Source: an uncultured Prevotellaceae bacterium (GTDB lineage Bacteria; Bacteroidota; Bacteroidia; Bacteroidales; Bacteroidaceae). Taken from it: a stretch of DNA of 50,383 bases. Under the pieces are notes generated by a model. The model did no database searches. It saw nothing but the letters and a program-made list of their open reading frames with translations, and had not been told where the DNA came from. The translations under genes and the position numbers were made by a program. The stretch spans positions 1 to 50,383 of the forward strand of contig CACWSX010000026.1 in the NCBI GenBank assembly GCA_902763615.1, in the 5' to 3' direction. Below are positions 32,804-43,103 of the stretch, one piece after another. Positions within the stretch are counted from its first letter, which is position 1. Each line of letters begins with the position of its first letter.

Positions 32804-35800
32804 ATGAAACAGAAACTTTTTATACTAATTATATCATTGGTTATGCCATTTATAACTTGGGGGCAGACCTATTCGGCCCTATGGAAGAAAGTGAATGAGG
32901 CAGAGCAAAAAGATCTGCCTCAGACGATGTCGAAGGTGCTTCAGCAGATTGTCGATAAGGCAACTTCTGAGAAAGCCTATGGTCAGCTGATGAAGGCAGA
33001 ATTGAAGAATGCCCAGGTAAAGGCCAGTGTGGCGCCTGACTCGTTAAAACCTGCCGTCGAGATGTTGGAGCAGCGTTGTACGAGCATTAACGACGAGGTA
33101 CTGAAGACGGTGTATCAGACGGTGCTCTACCGCATTTGTCAAATGAACCGCATCCTGGAGAAGGAACCTCAGAAACCAGAGTTGACAGCAGCCCTCTGCG
33201 CGAAGCTGGCTCAGGTGAAGGATGAAACCTATGAGCCTTTCGTCAAGGTGGAACCCGACAGTAAGCTTTTCAATCACGACCTGCTGAGCATTGTAGGCCA
33301 TGAACTCGATGCCTATCAGGAGATGCATGATTACTATGAAAAGGCGGGTAATCGTCAGGCTGCTTGTCTGACGGCGTTGGAAGTGGTGGAGTCGCAAGGC
33401 ATGGGAAAAGAATTCATTCATAAGATTGATTCGCTCATCAGCCGATATGGAGACTTGCCCGAAGCTGGCGAACTGGCCATCAGCCGTGTAAACTATATGC
33501 AGAACAGGGGTGAGGATGAGTTTCCTGTTGGGGAGACCGTCGGCTATGCGCGTCAGGCCGTAGAGAAATGGGCGTCATGGAGTCGTATTAATACCCTCAA
33601 GAATACGATTAAAAGCATGATTAACCCGCAGTTCGGGGCCACCATCGACCAGCGCATCTCGCTGCCCATGCGTGAGCAGACGGTTTATCTGCATGAGGTG
33701 CGTAATCTCTCGCAGGTTGAGATGAAGGTTTATCGGGTGAACGGCAACGGCGATCTGAACCTGAATCCCGAATCAAAGGAAGACTTTAAGAAACTGAAAC
33801 CCCTGCTGAAACTCATACCGGAGGCCTGCGTTGAGATGACGTTTCCCAGCAAGCCCGACTATGAGGTCTTTGAAGACAGTATAGCATTGCAGGGCCTGCC
33901 GATTGGCGTGTATATGCTCGAATTCTCCTCGAAGCCTGGCACTGAGGTCGTTCGCAGGATGTTTCACGTCACTGATTTGTTTGTGATGTCCGAGAAACAG
34001 CCAGATCTTCGGATACGTTATGTTGTGGTCAATGCTACCACAGGTCAGCCAGTGGCCAAGGCTCATGTGCGCATCAAGGAATATACCTCCTGGAAGGAAT
34101 ATATCACCCACAACCTCATGGCTGATAGCAAGGGTGAATGCTATTTTGAGAATAGTACAGACCGCAGATTGGAGGTGTTTGCCTATACCGACGGCGACAA
34201 GGCCCTGCCGGAGATGAACCTCAGCAACCGCTATAATTACTACAAGAGAAATGACGATGGTGAGCGTACCATGATTTATACTGACCGTGCGATTTATCGT
34301 CCGGGACAGACGGTTCATGCTGCCGCAATCGTATATGAGATGACGGAGGGTTATAAGCATAATGCTGTGGAAGGCAAACGGATGAGTTTCGTGCTCCGTG
34401 ACGCTAATTATAAAGAGGTGCAGCGTGTGTCGGCCGTTACCGATCAGTATGGTACTTGCAGTGCCGATCTGACATTGCCTTCAACGGGACTGACAGGACA
34501 GTTCTCCTTGGTGGTGAACGGAGAGACTCAGCGTATCCGTGTGGAGGAATACAAGCGCCCCACCTTCGAAGTGAAATTCGATGAGGTAAAGGCGCACTAT
34601 GAGGCTGGCGATACGGTGACCGTCAAGGCGACGGCCCGCAGCTATGCCGGTGTGCCCGTGCAGGGCGCTACCGTGAAATATAAGGTGGTGCGCCGCCTGG
34701 CCCTCTGGTGGTGGAACTATAACCGCTACTGGAATACGGGTACGATAGGCCTCTCCAGTAATGACGAGGAGATAAGCAGTGGTGAGACGGTGACTGGCGA
34801 CGACGGTACTTTCACGGTGGATATGCCGATGGTATTGCCGGAAAGCAAGAGTCCGTTGTTCTATAACTTCATTGTGACGGCGGATGTGACGGACACGGCC
34901 GGTGAGACGCATGCCGGACAGACCTCGCTGCCCTTAGGCAACCGTAAGACGGCGCTGAGTGTCGATCTCGGCCAGCAGATCCTCGCGGAGAGCAATCCCA
35001 CGATGACCTTCCATCTGCGTAATGCTGCAGGCAATGACATTGCTTCCAGCGTAAAGTATAAAATAGACGACTCGCAGAAATGGCAGGATGTGCCAACGCA
35101 GCAGAAGATAGCGTTGGCATCGATGCACCTGAAATCAGGCAAGCATACGGTGGAGGCTATCTGTGAAGGTGATACGCTGAAACGTGATTTTGTAATTTTC
35201 TCGAAGGACGACAAACGACCGGCTACAGAGACCGACGACTGGTTCTGGGTCTCTGACTCCCAATTCCCCGACGATGGCCGTCCTGTCACTGTTCAGGTAG
35301 GCTCATCGGCCAAAGATGTGCATATCATTTACAGTATCTTCTCGGGCGAAAAATTGGTTGAGTCGGGCCGTGTCGACAGAGACAATGAGCTACTCAATCG
35401 CAAACTGACTTATAAAGAGGAGTGGGGCAATGGCATCTTGCTGACTTTTGCTTGGGTGAAGGAAAATGTCTGCTATACCCATCAGACCACGATCCGGCGT
35501 CCATTGCCGAACAAACAACTTAAGCTCGCATGGAAAACCTTCCGCGACCGCCTGAAACCGGGTCAGCAGGAGGAGTGGTCACTCATGGTTTCAGGACCTG
35601 ACGGTCAACCCGCTAACGCTCAGTTGATGGCTACGCTCTATGACAAGAGTCTGGATCAGCTGACCTCGCATTACTGGCTGTTCTATCCCTATATCTCTCT
35701 ACCATTGCCATATGCCCAGTGGAATCACTCATCACGGGGCAGTCTCAGTTTGTCAGCTCGTCAGGAGTGGCATTCGTTGAGCGTCCGCTCGTTGACCTAT

Positions 35801-38347
35801 AGTCATTTCGACCATACGGCCTATCCCTCTACCAGCAGCTATTACACAATGCGTGGCTTAAGAAGGACCAGAGGAGCTGGCCTGGGAGCGACCATGTTGG
35901 CTAAATCAGCGGTGGCTGATGAGATGGTTGTGGAAGAAGCGGCTGTGCTGAACGATGCCGTAATAGGCGCATTTGATGTCAATAAATCATCAACCGGATT
36001 TGATGACGGATCTGATGACGCCCAGCTTAAGAGGGTTCAGGGCAACGGACTGCCTACAGTGGAGTCTGACGAGCAGGCTGCATCTTTGGATCAGATACAG
36101 ATCCGCGAGAACCTCAACGAGACAGCCTTCTTCTATCCCCAGCTGACGACAGACTCCACGGGGGTTATCACCCTGAAGTTTACGTTGCCGGAGAGCCTGA
36201 CCACCTGGCGCTTTATGGGACTCGCTCATACACCGGATATGTGCTACGGTCTGCTCGAAGGTGAGACTGTGGCAAAGAAGGATGTGATGATACAGCCCAA
36301 TATGCCGCGCTTCGTCCGCGAAGGCGATCAGGCCGTGCTCACGGCCCGTATCTTCAATACGAGCGATCATGCTGTCAGCGGCAAGGCCCGTCTGAGACTG
36401 CTGAACCCAGAGACAGAGGTCGTGGTATTCGAAAGTACGCAAGACTTTTCGTTGAAGGAGGGTGCTACGGGTAGTGCCTCGTTTGCGCTCCCTGAACTGG
36501 GTGCCGACGTGACACCGCTCATCTGTCAGGTGATGGCTATGGGCGAAGGCTTCTCTGATGGCGAGCAGCATTATCTGCCTGTATTGCCGAGTACAGAGCG
36601 TGTCACCGTCACCGTGCCGTTTACACAGATTGAGCCAGGCAAGAAGACCATCGACCTGGCTGCCCTCCTGCCTGCTGACAGTAAGAATCAGAAACTGACC
36701 TTCGAATATACGAACAATCCTGCGTGGCTGATGATCCAGGCTTTGCCAACAGTGGGTAAGCCTTCTGCAGATGATGCCATCTCGCAGGCCGCCTCTTACT
36801 ATGCCAACAGCATCGGCAAACATATCCTTGCACAGAATCCGAAAGCAAAGACCGCCTTCCAGCTCTGGCAAAAGGAAACAGGTGACGAGACTTCGCTGAT
36901 GAGTAGTCTGGAGAAAAACCAAGAGTTGAAAGATCTGATGCTCAGCGAGACGCCGTGGGTGTTGGATGCCGACCATGAAAACGAACAGAAACAGCGCTTA
37001 GCTGATTTCTTCGATGAGAATACCATGCAGCAGCGTCTGGAGTCTGCCGCAACAAAACTAAAGAAACTGCAACGTAGTGACGGCTCTTGGTCGTGGTGGC
37101 CCGAGATGCCCGGTTCCTTCTACATGACGGTGGCCATCTCTGAGATGCTGGTGCGCCTGAATAGTCTGACAGATGAACAGGCGGAGACAAGTTCCATGTT
37201 GAAGGGTGCCTTCAGGTTTATGGGCAAGGAGATTGTTGAGGAGGTGAACGAGCTGAAGAAATGGGAGAAGAAAGGTCATAAACCTGGTTTCCCCAATTTT
37301 AAGTGCCTGCAATGGCTCTATCTCTCCACCCTCGACGGCCGTACGCTGCCAGCAGATGTACAAGAGGCTAATGTCTATCTGCTCAAACTGCTGAAGAAGG
37401 AAATCAAGAATCAGTCGATATATGAAAAAGCGATGACGGCTGTGATTCTCGCGGCCTCGCATCAGGCCCAGGAGAGCGACCGTAAGAAGGCTCTCGAGTA
37501 TGTGCAGAGTCTGAAGGAATATACCGTCTATCGTGAAGAGATGGGACGCTATTACGATACACCGCGCGCTGGTTATTCGTGGTACGACTATAAGATCCCC
37601 ACGCAGACGATGGCCATCGAGGCCCTGCAGCGCATTACACCCAATGACGAGAAGACCATCCGCGAGATGCAGCGCTGGCTCCTTCAGTCGAAGCGTACAC
37701 AGGCTTGGGATACGCCCATCAACAGCGTGAATGCCGTCTATGCCTTCCTGAACGGACAGACGTTGGCACTCACTTCGCAGGCTCCTGTCTTCACCGTCGA
37801 CGACCAGTTGCTAGAGACACCGAAGGCCACGGCTGCCATAGGTTATGTAAAGACCCCCATTGCTGCAGTGAGCAAGTCGATGACCATCGAGAAGACCTCG
37901 GAAGGTACTTCGTGGGGCGCTGTCTATGCCCAGTTCTACCAGCCATCTAAGAGCATCAAGGACAGTGGCAGTGGTCTGACCGTGAAACGTGAGATACTAT
38001 CTAATGGCGCCCCCGTCTCTCACCTTTCTGTCGGAGACCGCATCAAGGTGCGTATTACCATCGAGGCCGACCGTGATTACGATTTCGTACAGCTCATCGA
38101 CCGCCGTGCGGCCTGTATGGAGCCCGTGAAGCAGTTGAGCGGCTACCACAGCGGCTCGTATTGTACGCCACGCGACAATACCACGAATTATTATTTTGAT
38201 TGTTTCTCGAAAGGCAAGCACATCATCGAGAGCGAATATTACATTGACCGTCCAGGAACCTACGAAACGGGCAGTTGCACTGTGATGTGCGCCTATGCCC
38301 CAGAGTTCCGTGCAACGACAAAGTCACAAACCATTATCGTGAAGTAG
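32804..38347 (+). CDS. Large MG2 / alpha-2-macroglobulin-like protein, 1847 aa
   Basis: Start ATG 32804; MKQKLFILIISLVMPFITWG is a signal peptide. An N-terminal helical part is followed by MG domains, with DRAIYRPGQTVHAAAIVYEM (about residues 495-514) as the hallmark MG2 motif and RVEEYKRPTFEVKFD in the next domain. The alpha-2-macroglobulin central domain (TAFFYPQLTTDSTGVITLKF) and a terpenoid-cyclase-like helical domain follow to the end. The thioester motif CxEQ is absent; the site reads TVGKPSADDAISQA. So it is the non-thioester type seen in Bacteroidetes, probably periplasmic and anchored, with a role in cell-envelope protection rather than covalent trapping (inference). It heads a run with DUF1573, meaB and ispH. 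Confidence 0.88.
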   Translation: MKQKLFILIISLVMPFITWGQTYSALWKKVNEAEQKDLPQTMSKVLQQIVDKATSEKAYGQLMKAELKNAQVKASVAPDSLKPAVEMLEQRCTSINDEVLKTVYQTVLYRICQMNRILEKEPQKPELTAALCAKLAQVKDETYEPFVKVEPDSKLFNHDLLSIVGHELDAYQEMHDYYEKAGNRQAACLTALEVVESQGMGKEFIHKIDSLISRYGDLPEAGELAISRVNYMQNRGEDEFPVGETVGYARQAVEKWASWSRINTLKNTIKSMINPQFGATIDQRISLPMREQTVYLHEVRNLSQVEMKVYRVNGNGDLNLNPESKEDFKKLKPLLKLIPEACVEMTFPSKPDYEVFEDSIALQGLPIGVYMLEFSSKPGTEVVRRMFHVTDLFVMSEKQPDLRIRYVVVNATTGQPVAKAHVRIKEYTSWKEYITHNLMADSKGECYFENSTDRRLEVFAYTDGDKALPEMNLSNRYNYYKRNDDGERTMIYTDRAIYRPGQTVHAAAIVYEMTEGYKHNAVEGKRMSFVLRDANYKEVQRVSAVTDQYGTCSADLTLPSTGLTGQFSLVVNGETQRIRVEEYKRPTFEVKFDEVKAHYEAGDTVTVKATARSYAGVPVQGATVKYKVVRRLALWWWNYNRYWNTGTIGLSSNDEEISSGETVTGDDGTFTVDMPMVLPESKSPLFYNFIVTADVTDTAGETHAGQTSLPLGNRKTALSVDLGQQILAESNPTMTFHLRNAAGNDIASSVKYKIDDSQKWQDVPTQQKIALASMHLKSGKHTVEAICEGDTLKRDFVIFSKDDKRPATETDDWFWVSDSQFPDDGRPVTVQVGSSAKDVHIIYSIFSGEKLVESGRVDRDNELLNRKLTYKEEWGNGILLTFAWVKENVCYTHQTTIRRPLPNKQLKLAWKTFRDRLKPGQQEEWSLMVSGPDGQPANAQLMATLYDKSLDQLTSHYWLFYPYISLPLPYAQWNHSSRGSLSLSARQEWHSLSVRSLTYSHFDHTAYPSTSSYYTMRGLRRTRGAGLGATMLAKSAVADEMVVEEAAVLNDAVIGAFDVNKSSTGFDDGSDDAQLKRVQGNGLPTVESDEQAASLDQIQIRENLNETAFFYPQLTTDSTGVITLKFTLPESLTTWRFMGLAHTPDMCYGLLEGETVAKKDVMIQPNMPRFVREGDQAVLTARIFNTSDHAVSGKARLRLLNPETEVVVFESTQDFSLKEGATGSASFALPELGADVTPLICQVMAMGEGFSDGEQHYLPVLPSTERVTVTVPFTQIEPGKKTIDLAALLPADSKNQKLTFEYTNNPAWLMIQALPTVGKPSADDAISQAASYYANSIGKHILAQNPKAKTAFQLWQKETGDETSLMSSLEKNQELKDLMLSETPWVLDADHENEQKQRLADFFDENTMQQRLESAATKLKKLQRSDGSWSWWPEMPGSFYMTVAISEMLVRLNSLTDEQAETSSMLKGAFRFMGKEIVEEVNELKKWEKKGHKPGFPNFKCLQWLYLSTLDGRTLPADVQEANVYLLKLLKKEIKNQSIYEKAMTAVILAASHQAQESDRKKALEYVQSLKEYTVYREEMGRYYDTPRAGYSWYDYKIPTQTMAIEALQRITPNDEKTIREMQRWLLQSKRTQAWDTPINSVNAVYAFLNGQTLALTSQAPVFTVDDQLLETPKATAAIGYVKTPIAAVSKSMTIEKTSEGTSWGAVYAQFYQPSKSIKDSGSGLTVKREILSNGAPVSHLSVGDRIKVRITIEADRDYDFVQLIDRRAACMEPVKQLSGYHSGSYCTPRDNTTNYYFDCFSKGKHIIESEYYIDRPGTYETGSCTVMCAYAPEFRATTKSQTIIVK

Positions 38348-38348
38348 A

Positions 38349-39410
38349 ATGATGAAACGACAACTGATGATTCCCCTAATGGCGCTGGCCATGTTGCCAG
38401 TGTCTGCTCAGAAACTGACTGTCACCAACGCCACCGTGAATGCGGGTCGGACAGGCTATCTGCAACCTATCACCGCCACCTTTGAACTCCGCAACAAGAG
38501 TAAGCGCAAGCTTATTATCGAGAGCGTCAAGCCTGACTGCGGTTGTACGGCTGTGGAATATCCCAAAGAAGTGGATGCCAACAAGAAGTTTACCATCAAG
38601 ATGACTTACGATGCCCGTATGCTCGGTCATTTCCAGAAAATGGCGGCTGTGAAGAGCAACGGCTCCGAGAAGCCCGTCTATCTCACCATGAAAGGTATCG
38701 TGCTGACAGAGATGGTCGACTACACCGGCCGCTATCCGTTGGCCATGGGCGACCTGCTACTCGATAAGAACGACCTTGAATACGATGATGTAAACAAAGG
38801 CGATCATCCTGTGCAGGAAATACATATCTTCAATAATAGTGAAGAGACGATGACACCTAATGTGATGCACCTGCCGCCCTATCTCACGGCCCTTGTTACG
38901 CCTGAGAATTTGGAACCTGCTAAGGCGGGCACCATTGCCATCACCCTCAATTCTGAGAAGCTCCGCGATTTCGGTCTGAACCAGACCTCGGTCTATATCG
39001 CCAAGAAACTGGGTGAGAAAGTGAGTCAGGACAATGAAGTGCCTGTCTCTGCTGTGCTCCTGCCTGACCTCAAGGACTATGATGCTGTGAGCAAGGCCTT
39101 GGCACCGCAGTTACAGATCTCCGCTACCGACGTCGATTTCACCGACTTCGGTGGCAAGTCGAAGAAGACTGCGGAGATCCTTTTGGTCAATACAGGAAAG
39201 ACGACACTGGAAATCCGCTCTATGCAGATGTTCACTCGTGGCATAAAACTAACGTTGAGCAGCACGAAACTGGAGCCCTCACAGTCGGCGACGATGAAGA
39301 TTACTGGTATTGCCGACGATTTGCAGAAGGTGCGTACCAAGCCCCGTATCTTGATGATTACCAATGATCCCGACCATACGAAGGTCATTATAAACATAAA
39401 TGTGAAATGA
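38349..39410 (+). CDS. DUF1573 domain-containing secreted protein, 353 aa
   Basis: Signal peptide MMKRQLMIPLMALAMLPVSA. DUF1573 repeats have immunoglobulin-like pattern: KSKRKLIIESVKPDCGCTAV, then MTYDARMLGHFQKMAAVKSN and a second copy near residues 250-350 (VDFTDFGGKSKKTAEILLVN). The DCGCT motif is typical of the family. Exact role is not established; these are Bacteroidetes periplasmic or surface proteins. It follows the MG2 gene by one base and overlaps meaB by 4, hence a tight operon. Confidence 0.87.
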   Translation: MMKRQLMIPLMALAMLPVSAQKLTVTNATVNAGRTGYLQPITATFELRNKSKRKLIIESVKPDCGCTAVEYPKEVDANKKFTIKMTYDARMLGHFQKMAAVKSNGSEKPVYLTMKGIVLTEMVDYTGRYPLAMGDLLLDKNDLEYDDVNKGDHPVQEIHIFNNSEETMTPNVMHLPPYLTALVTPENLEPAKAGTIAITLNSEKLRDFGLNQTSVYIAKKLGEKVSQDNEVPVSAVLLPDLKDYDAVSKALAPQLQISATDVDFTDFGGKSKKTAEILLVNTGKTTLEIRSMQMFTRGIKLTLSSTKLEPSQSATMKITGIADDLQKVRTKPRILMITNDPDHTKVIININVK

Positions 39411-40513
39411 TTATGGAACATCCCGAGAACAGTTCCGAATTTGCAGGTCTGCAAGTCAACAGTGGTGTTGAGCAGCCCTCCATCGTCAATCCTTATCTGC
39501 AACGCAACCGTTTCCGTCGGCGTGAACTTACTGCGGCCGAGATGGTGGAAGGTATCCTCAAAGGCGATGTCACCATCCTCTCGCAGGCTGTGACGTTGAT
39601 TGAGAGTGTGAATCCCGACCATCAGGCGAAGGCGCAGGAGGTGATTAATAAGTGCCTGCCATACAGTGGCAACAGTGTCCGTGTGGGCATCAGTGGCGTG
39701 CCTGGTGCAGGCAAGTCTACGAGTATCGATGAGTTTGGTATCCACGTATTGAAAGAAAAGGGTGGTAAGTTGGCCGTTCTGGCCATCGACCCGTCCAGTG
39801 AGCGCACCAAGGGCAGTATCCTCGGCGACAAGACGCGCATGGAAAAACTGGCGCTTCATCCCGATTCCTTCATCCGTCCTAGTCCGTCGGCAGGTTCCTT
39901 GGGTGGTGTGGCCAGAAAGACGCGTGAGACCATCATCCTCTGTGAGGCGGCAGGCTTCGATAAGATTTTTGTCGAGACAGTGGGTGTGGGACAGAGCGAG
40001 ACGGCCTGTCACTCGATGGTAGACTTCTTCCTGCTCATCCAAGTGGCAGGTACCGGTGATGAGTTGCAGGGTATCAAACGTGGCATCATGGAGATTTCCG
40101 ACGGCATCGTCATCAACAAATGCGATGGCGACAATGTCGACCGTTGTCACATGGCAGCCACCAATTTCCGTAATGCCCTCCATTTCTTTCCCAAACCCGA
40201 TAGCGGTTGGCTGCCGCAGGTGCTTTGTTATAGCGGCTTCTACGGCACAGGTGTCAAAGAGATCTGGGATATGATCTATGCGTATATCGATTTCGTGAAG
40301 GGCAACGGTTATTTCGATTACCGTCGCAACGAACAGTCGAAATACTGGATGTATGAGAGCATCAATGAGCATCTGCGTCTGAACTTCTACAACAATCCGA
40401 CCATCAAGGCGCAGTTGGCTTCCGCTGAACAGACCGTCCTCGCCGGCGAGAAGACCTCCTTCGTGGCTGCACAGGATCTCCTTGATATGTACTTTGAGGA
40501 ATTAAAGGGATAG
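39407..40513 (+). CDS. meaB: Methylmalonyl-CoA mutase-associated GTPase MeaB
   Basis: 368 aa. MeaB (ArgK family) protects and gates cofactor loading of adenosylcobalamin-dependent methylmalonyl-CoA mutase, used in propionate production. Motifs: Walker A GVPGAGKST (residues 97-105), LAVLAIDPSSERTKGSILGD, ETVGVGQSE for G3, and NKCDGDN for the base-specificity motif. The start overlaps the DUF1573 stop by four bases (ATGA); a second ATG two codons in is also possible. The mutase genes are not in this window. The N-terminal extension of about 40 residues is usual in Bacteroidetes. Confidence 0.93.
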   Translation: MIMEHPENSSEFAGLQVNSGVEQPSIVNPYLQRNRFRRRELTAAEMVEGILKGDVTILSQAVTLIESVNPDHQAKAQEVINKCLPYSGNSVRVGISGVPGAGKSTSIDEFGIHVLKEKGGKLAVLAIDPSSERTKGSILGDKTRMEKLALHPDSFIRPSPSAGSLGGVARKTRETIILCEAAGFDKIFVETVGVGQSETACHSMVDFFLLIQVAGTGDELQGIKRGIMEISDGIVINKCDGDNVDRCHMAATNFRNALHFFPKPDSGWLPQVLCYSGFYGTGVKEIWDMIYAYIDFVKGNGYFDYRRNEQSKYWMYESINEHLRLNFYNNPTIKAQLASAEQTVLAGEKTSFVAAQDLLDMYFEELKG

Positions 40514-40516
40514 TTT

Positions 40517-41383
40517 ATGGTGATTGAAATCGACAGCGGCAGTGGTTTCTGCTTCGGTGTGACCACCGCCATCCGGAAGGCTGAAGAGGAACTGGCACAG
40601 GGCAAAAAACTCTATTGTCTGGGCGACATCGTACACAACGGTATGGAATGTGACCGTCTCCGTGAAATGGGACTTATCACCATTAAGCATGATGAGATGC
40701 GTGAGTTGCACGATGTGAAGGTGTTGCTGCGTGCACATGGTGAACCCCCCGAGACCTATGAGCTGGCAAAGAAAAATAATATTGAGATTATCGATGCCAC
40801 TTGCCCTGTGGTGCTTCAATTGCAGAAACGCATCAAACGTCAGTACGACAATAATCAGAGTCAGTCGGCACAGATTGTGATTTTCGGTAAGCGTGGTCAT
40901 GCCGAGGTGCTTGGCCTCGTGGGCCAGACACATTCCTCGGCCATCGTTATCGAGAGTTTCGATGAGGTGAAACGCCTCGACTTCACCCGCGACATCTACC
41001 TCTATTCGCAGACCACGAAGTCGCTCGATGAGTATCACCGCATCATTGACTACATCCAGATGCATATCTCGCCTGAAGCCAATTTCGAGCGTTTCGACAC
41101 CATCTGTCGTTCGGTAGCCAACCGCATGCCGAACATCTCGCAGTTTGCCTCACGCCACGACCTTATCCTGTTCGTCTGTGGCAAGAAAAGCAGTAATGGC
41201 AAGGTGCTCTTTAACGAGTGTTTGCAAGTCAATCCCAACAGCTATCTCATCGAAGATCCTCAGGAGATTCAGCCCGAGTGGCTTGAAGGCATTGATACGG
41301 TGGGCATCTGTGGAGCCACCTCCACCCCGAAGTGGCTGATGGAACAGGCCCGTGATGCTATAGAAAAAATGCAACGTCTTTAA
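40517..41383 (+). CDS. ispH: 4-hydroxy-3-methylbut-2-enyl diphosphate reductase
   Basis: 288 aa, full length for IspH/LytB. It makes IPP and DMAPP in the last step of the MEP isoprenoid pathway, using a 4Fe-4S cluster. The three conserved Cys are in [12 protein letters not shown] (Cys12), [13 protein letters not shown] and [22 protein letters not shown] and the TTKSLDEY motif hold substrate residues. It begins three bases after meaB and ends in a loop shared with the cmk stop. The supply of isoprenoid precursors fits the polyprenyl synthase gene 2.4 kb further right. Confidence 0.95.
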   Translation: MVIEIDSGSGFCFGVTTAIRKAEEELAQGKKLYCLGDIVHNGMECDRLREMGLITIKHDEMRELHDVKVLLRAHGEPPETYELAKKNNIEIIDATCPVVLQLQKRIKRQYDNNQSQSAQIVIFGKRGHAEVLGLVGQTHSSAIVIESFDEVKRLDFTRDIYLYSQTTKSLDEYHRIIDYIQMHISPEANFERFDTICRSVANRMPNISQFASRHDLILFVCGKKSSNGKVLFNECLQVNPNSYLIEDPQEIQPEWLEGIDTVGICGATSTPKWLMEQARDAIEKMQRL

Positions 41384-41397
41384 AGCGTTGCATTTTT
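41365..41397. terminator. Bidirectional terminator across two stop codons
   Basis: AAAAATGCAACG (41365-41376) pairs with CGTTGCATTTTT (41386-41397) across the loop TCTTTAAAG. The stop of ispH (41381-41383) and of cmk (41382-41380) both lie in the loop, within the palindrome TTTAAA. A-T-rich flanks give T tracts on both strands. Confidence 0.85.
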
Positions 41398-42069
41398 AAA
41401 TTGTTCGAGCAGCCATTGTTTCTGCTCCTCAATGGTCATGTTCGAGTTGTCCAGCAAGATGGCATCCTCTGCCTGGCGCAACGGCGATTCCTCACGGTGT
41501 GAGTCGATGTAGTCGCGTTCCTGCACATTTTTCAGGATATCATCGAAATCCGCCGGCATGCCTTTGGCAATTAGTTCGTCGTAGCGGCGCTGGGCACGCA
41601 CCTCGGCCGAGGCGGTGACAAATACCTTCAGTTCCGCATCAGGGAAGACCACCGTTCCGATATCGCGGCCATCCATCACAACCCCCTTGTCCTTGCCCAT
41701 CTGTTGCTGTTGGGCCACGAGGGCACGGCGTACGAAACCTACGGCTGCAATGGGACTGACATGACTGCTCACCTCTAGCGAGCGAATCTCCTTCTCTACA
41801 CACTCACCGTTCAGGTAAGTGTCAGGACGTCCAGTCTCGGCATTCAACTGGAAAGAGATGTGGATATTGGGCATCTCCTCCTCCAGTTCCTTGGTATTCA
41901 CACTGCCGTCAGCCTCGAAAAGTCCCTTGCGTAGGGCATAGAGTGTGACGCTGCGGTACATGGCACCCGTGTCAACATAGATGTAGCCAACCTCACGGGC
42001 AAGGTCCTTGGCCATGGTGCTCTTTCCGCACGAGCTGTGGCCGTCGATGGCAATGGTTATTTTTTTCAT
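41380..42069 (-). CDS. cmk: (d)CMP kinase
   Basis: 229 aa. Cytidylate kinase phosphorylates CMP and dCMP with ATP. P-loop GHSSCGKST (residues 9-17); [13 protein letters not shown] nucleoside-binding site; [25 protein letters not shown] lid or substrate region; [20 protein letters not shown] at the C-terminal CMP site. It overlaps porQ by four bases and ends tail to tail with ispH. Confidence 0.95.
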   Translation of the reverse strand: MKKITIAIDGHSSCGKSTMAKDLAREVGYIYVDTGAMYRSVTLYALRKGLFEADGSVNTKELEEEMPNIHISFQLNAETGRPDTYLNGECVEKEIRSLEVSSHVSPIAAVGFVRRALVAQQQQMGKDKGVVMDGRDIGTVVFPDAELKVFVTASAEVRAQRRYDELIAKGMPADFDDILKNVQERDYIDSHREESPLRQAEDAILLDNSNMTIEEQKQWLLEQFKNATL

Positions 42070-43010
42070 AATGTATAGGATACGTTTATTATCAGACTAT
42101 TGGCACTGACATGGTATTTGGCATAACCGATGTGCAGTTTGAAACGCTCGAGCGACAGTCCACCACCCAGCGACAGACCAGCGCTGTGGCTACTCTCTCC
42201 TTCGCTGTCGCTGATTTTCATCTCCGAGGCGCGTCGGAAGTTGTAGCCGGCCGCCAGATAGATGGTAGGTGAGAGAATCAGATCGGTGCCCACGGACAGA
42301 TGTTTCCCGATACCGTAGCTCCAGTCGTTCAGGCGGCTCATAGTGGCAGAGAAGCGTAAAGGCGAGTTGAGCAGCCGTTTGCTGAAGCCCACCTGCAGGT
42401 CGAGGGGGATGCGCTCAAACTCATCGTCGTAGGCCTTGATCTGACCGCCTAGGTTCTTGGCCACTGCCGAGATGCTCAGTTCACTTTCCTCCAGATAATA
42501 GTTCAGCCCTAGGTCGATGCCCACGGCCATTGAGTGATATGAAGCAATATGTGAGGTGATGAAACGTGCCGTGATACCTCCTGAGAAGCGGTTGCTCAGG
42601 GCGTAGGCGTACGAACCGGCCACAGCGATGTCGCGTGCTGAAAACTCGCCCAGTTGCGTGTTGTCCCAGCTCACCTCTTTCATCGTACCATAGTCCATAT
42701 ATTGCGCACTCACGCCCCATGTACCTCTTTCGCCTGCTGCCTTTACAAAGGCGGCGCTGGCGGTCTTGGCTCCTTCCATATAGGTCATGTAGTTGAGGTT
42801 GATGGTGCGGTCGCTCACATCGTTGATGAGGGCGGGGTTATGAAAGATAAGGGTGGCATCGTCCTCGATAATCGAGATGTTGTCGCCGCCGAGGGCTGCC
42901 ACATGGGCACTCACCGGCAGACGTAGGAAGTTATAAGCCGTCTGACTCTCCTGAGCGACTGTCAGGAGCGTGCTAATCAATGAAATGATGGTAAAAACGG
43001 CTCTTTTCAT
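42066..43010 (-). CDS. porQ: Type IX secretion system protein PorQ
   Basis: 314 aa. PorQ is an outer-membrane protein that, with PorU, PorV and PorZ, forms the attachment complex of T9SS. Signal peptide [20 protein letters not shown]; then [21 protein letters not shown], typical of the PorV/PorQ beta-barrel family, and many alternating strands to the end (INVSYTL, with a terminal Leu). Overlaps cmk (4 bases), an arrangement known in Bacteroidetes. Its presence supports T9SS-dependent export of the two M6 proteases in this window. Confidence 0.88.
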   Translation of the reverse strand: MKRAVFTIISLISTLLTVAQESQTAYNFLRLPVSAHVAALGGDNISIIEDDATLIFHNPALINDVSDRTINLNYMTYMEGAKTASAAFVKAAGERGTWGVSAQYMDYGTMKEVSWDNTQLGEFSARDIAVAGSYAYALSNRFSGGITARFITSHIASYHSMAVGIDLGLNYYLEESELSISAVAKNLGGQIKAYDDEFERIPLDLQVGFSKRLLNSPLRFSATMSRLNDWSYGIGKHLSVGTDLILSPTIYLAAGYNFRRASEMKISDSEGESSHSAGLSLGGGLSLERFKLHIGYAKYHVSANSLIINVSYTL

Positions 43011-43032
43011 CTAAATATTCCTAATTTCGGTG

Positions 43033-43061
43033 CAAAGTTACTGCTTTTTTTCTTAATTTTG
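43033..43061. promoter_or_regulatory. Divergent -7 elements of porQ and tonB
   Basis: On the minus strand TAACTTTG (43040-43033) lies 22 bp before the porQ start at 43010. On the plus strand TAATTTTG (43054-43061) lies 42 bp before the tonB start at 43104. Neither has a clear TTTG at -33. The two elements are separated by only 13 bp, so RNA polymerase binding at one would hinder the other. Confidence 0.5.
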
Positions 43062-43103
43062 CACGCAGTTTTAGATATTAACGGAAGAAATGGCGGTTTT
43101 ATT

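Noticed and set aside
39077-40372. 431-aa minus-strand frame opposite DUF1573 and meaB
   Set aside because: Antisense shadow of two well-supported genes.
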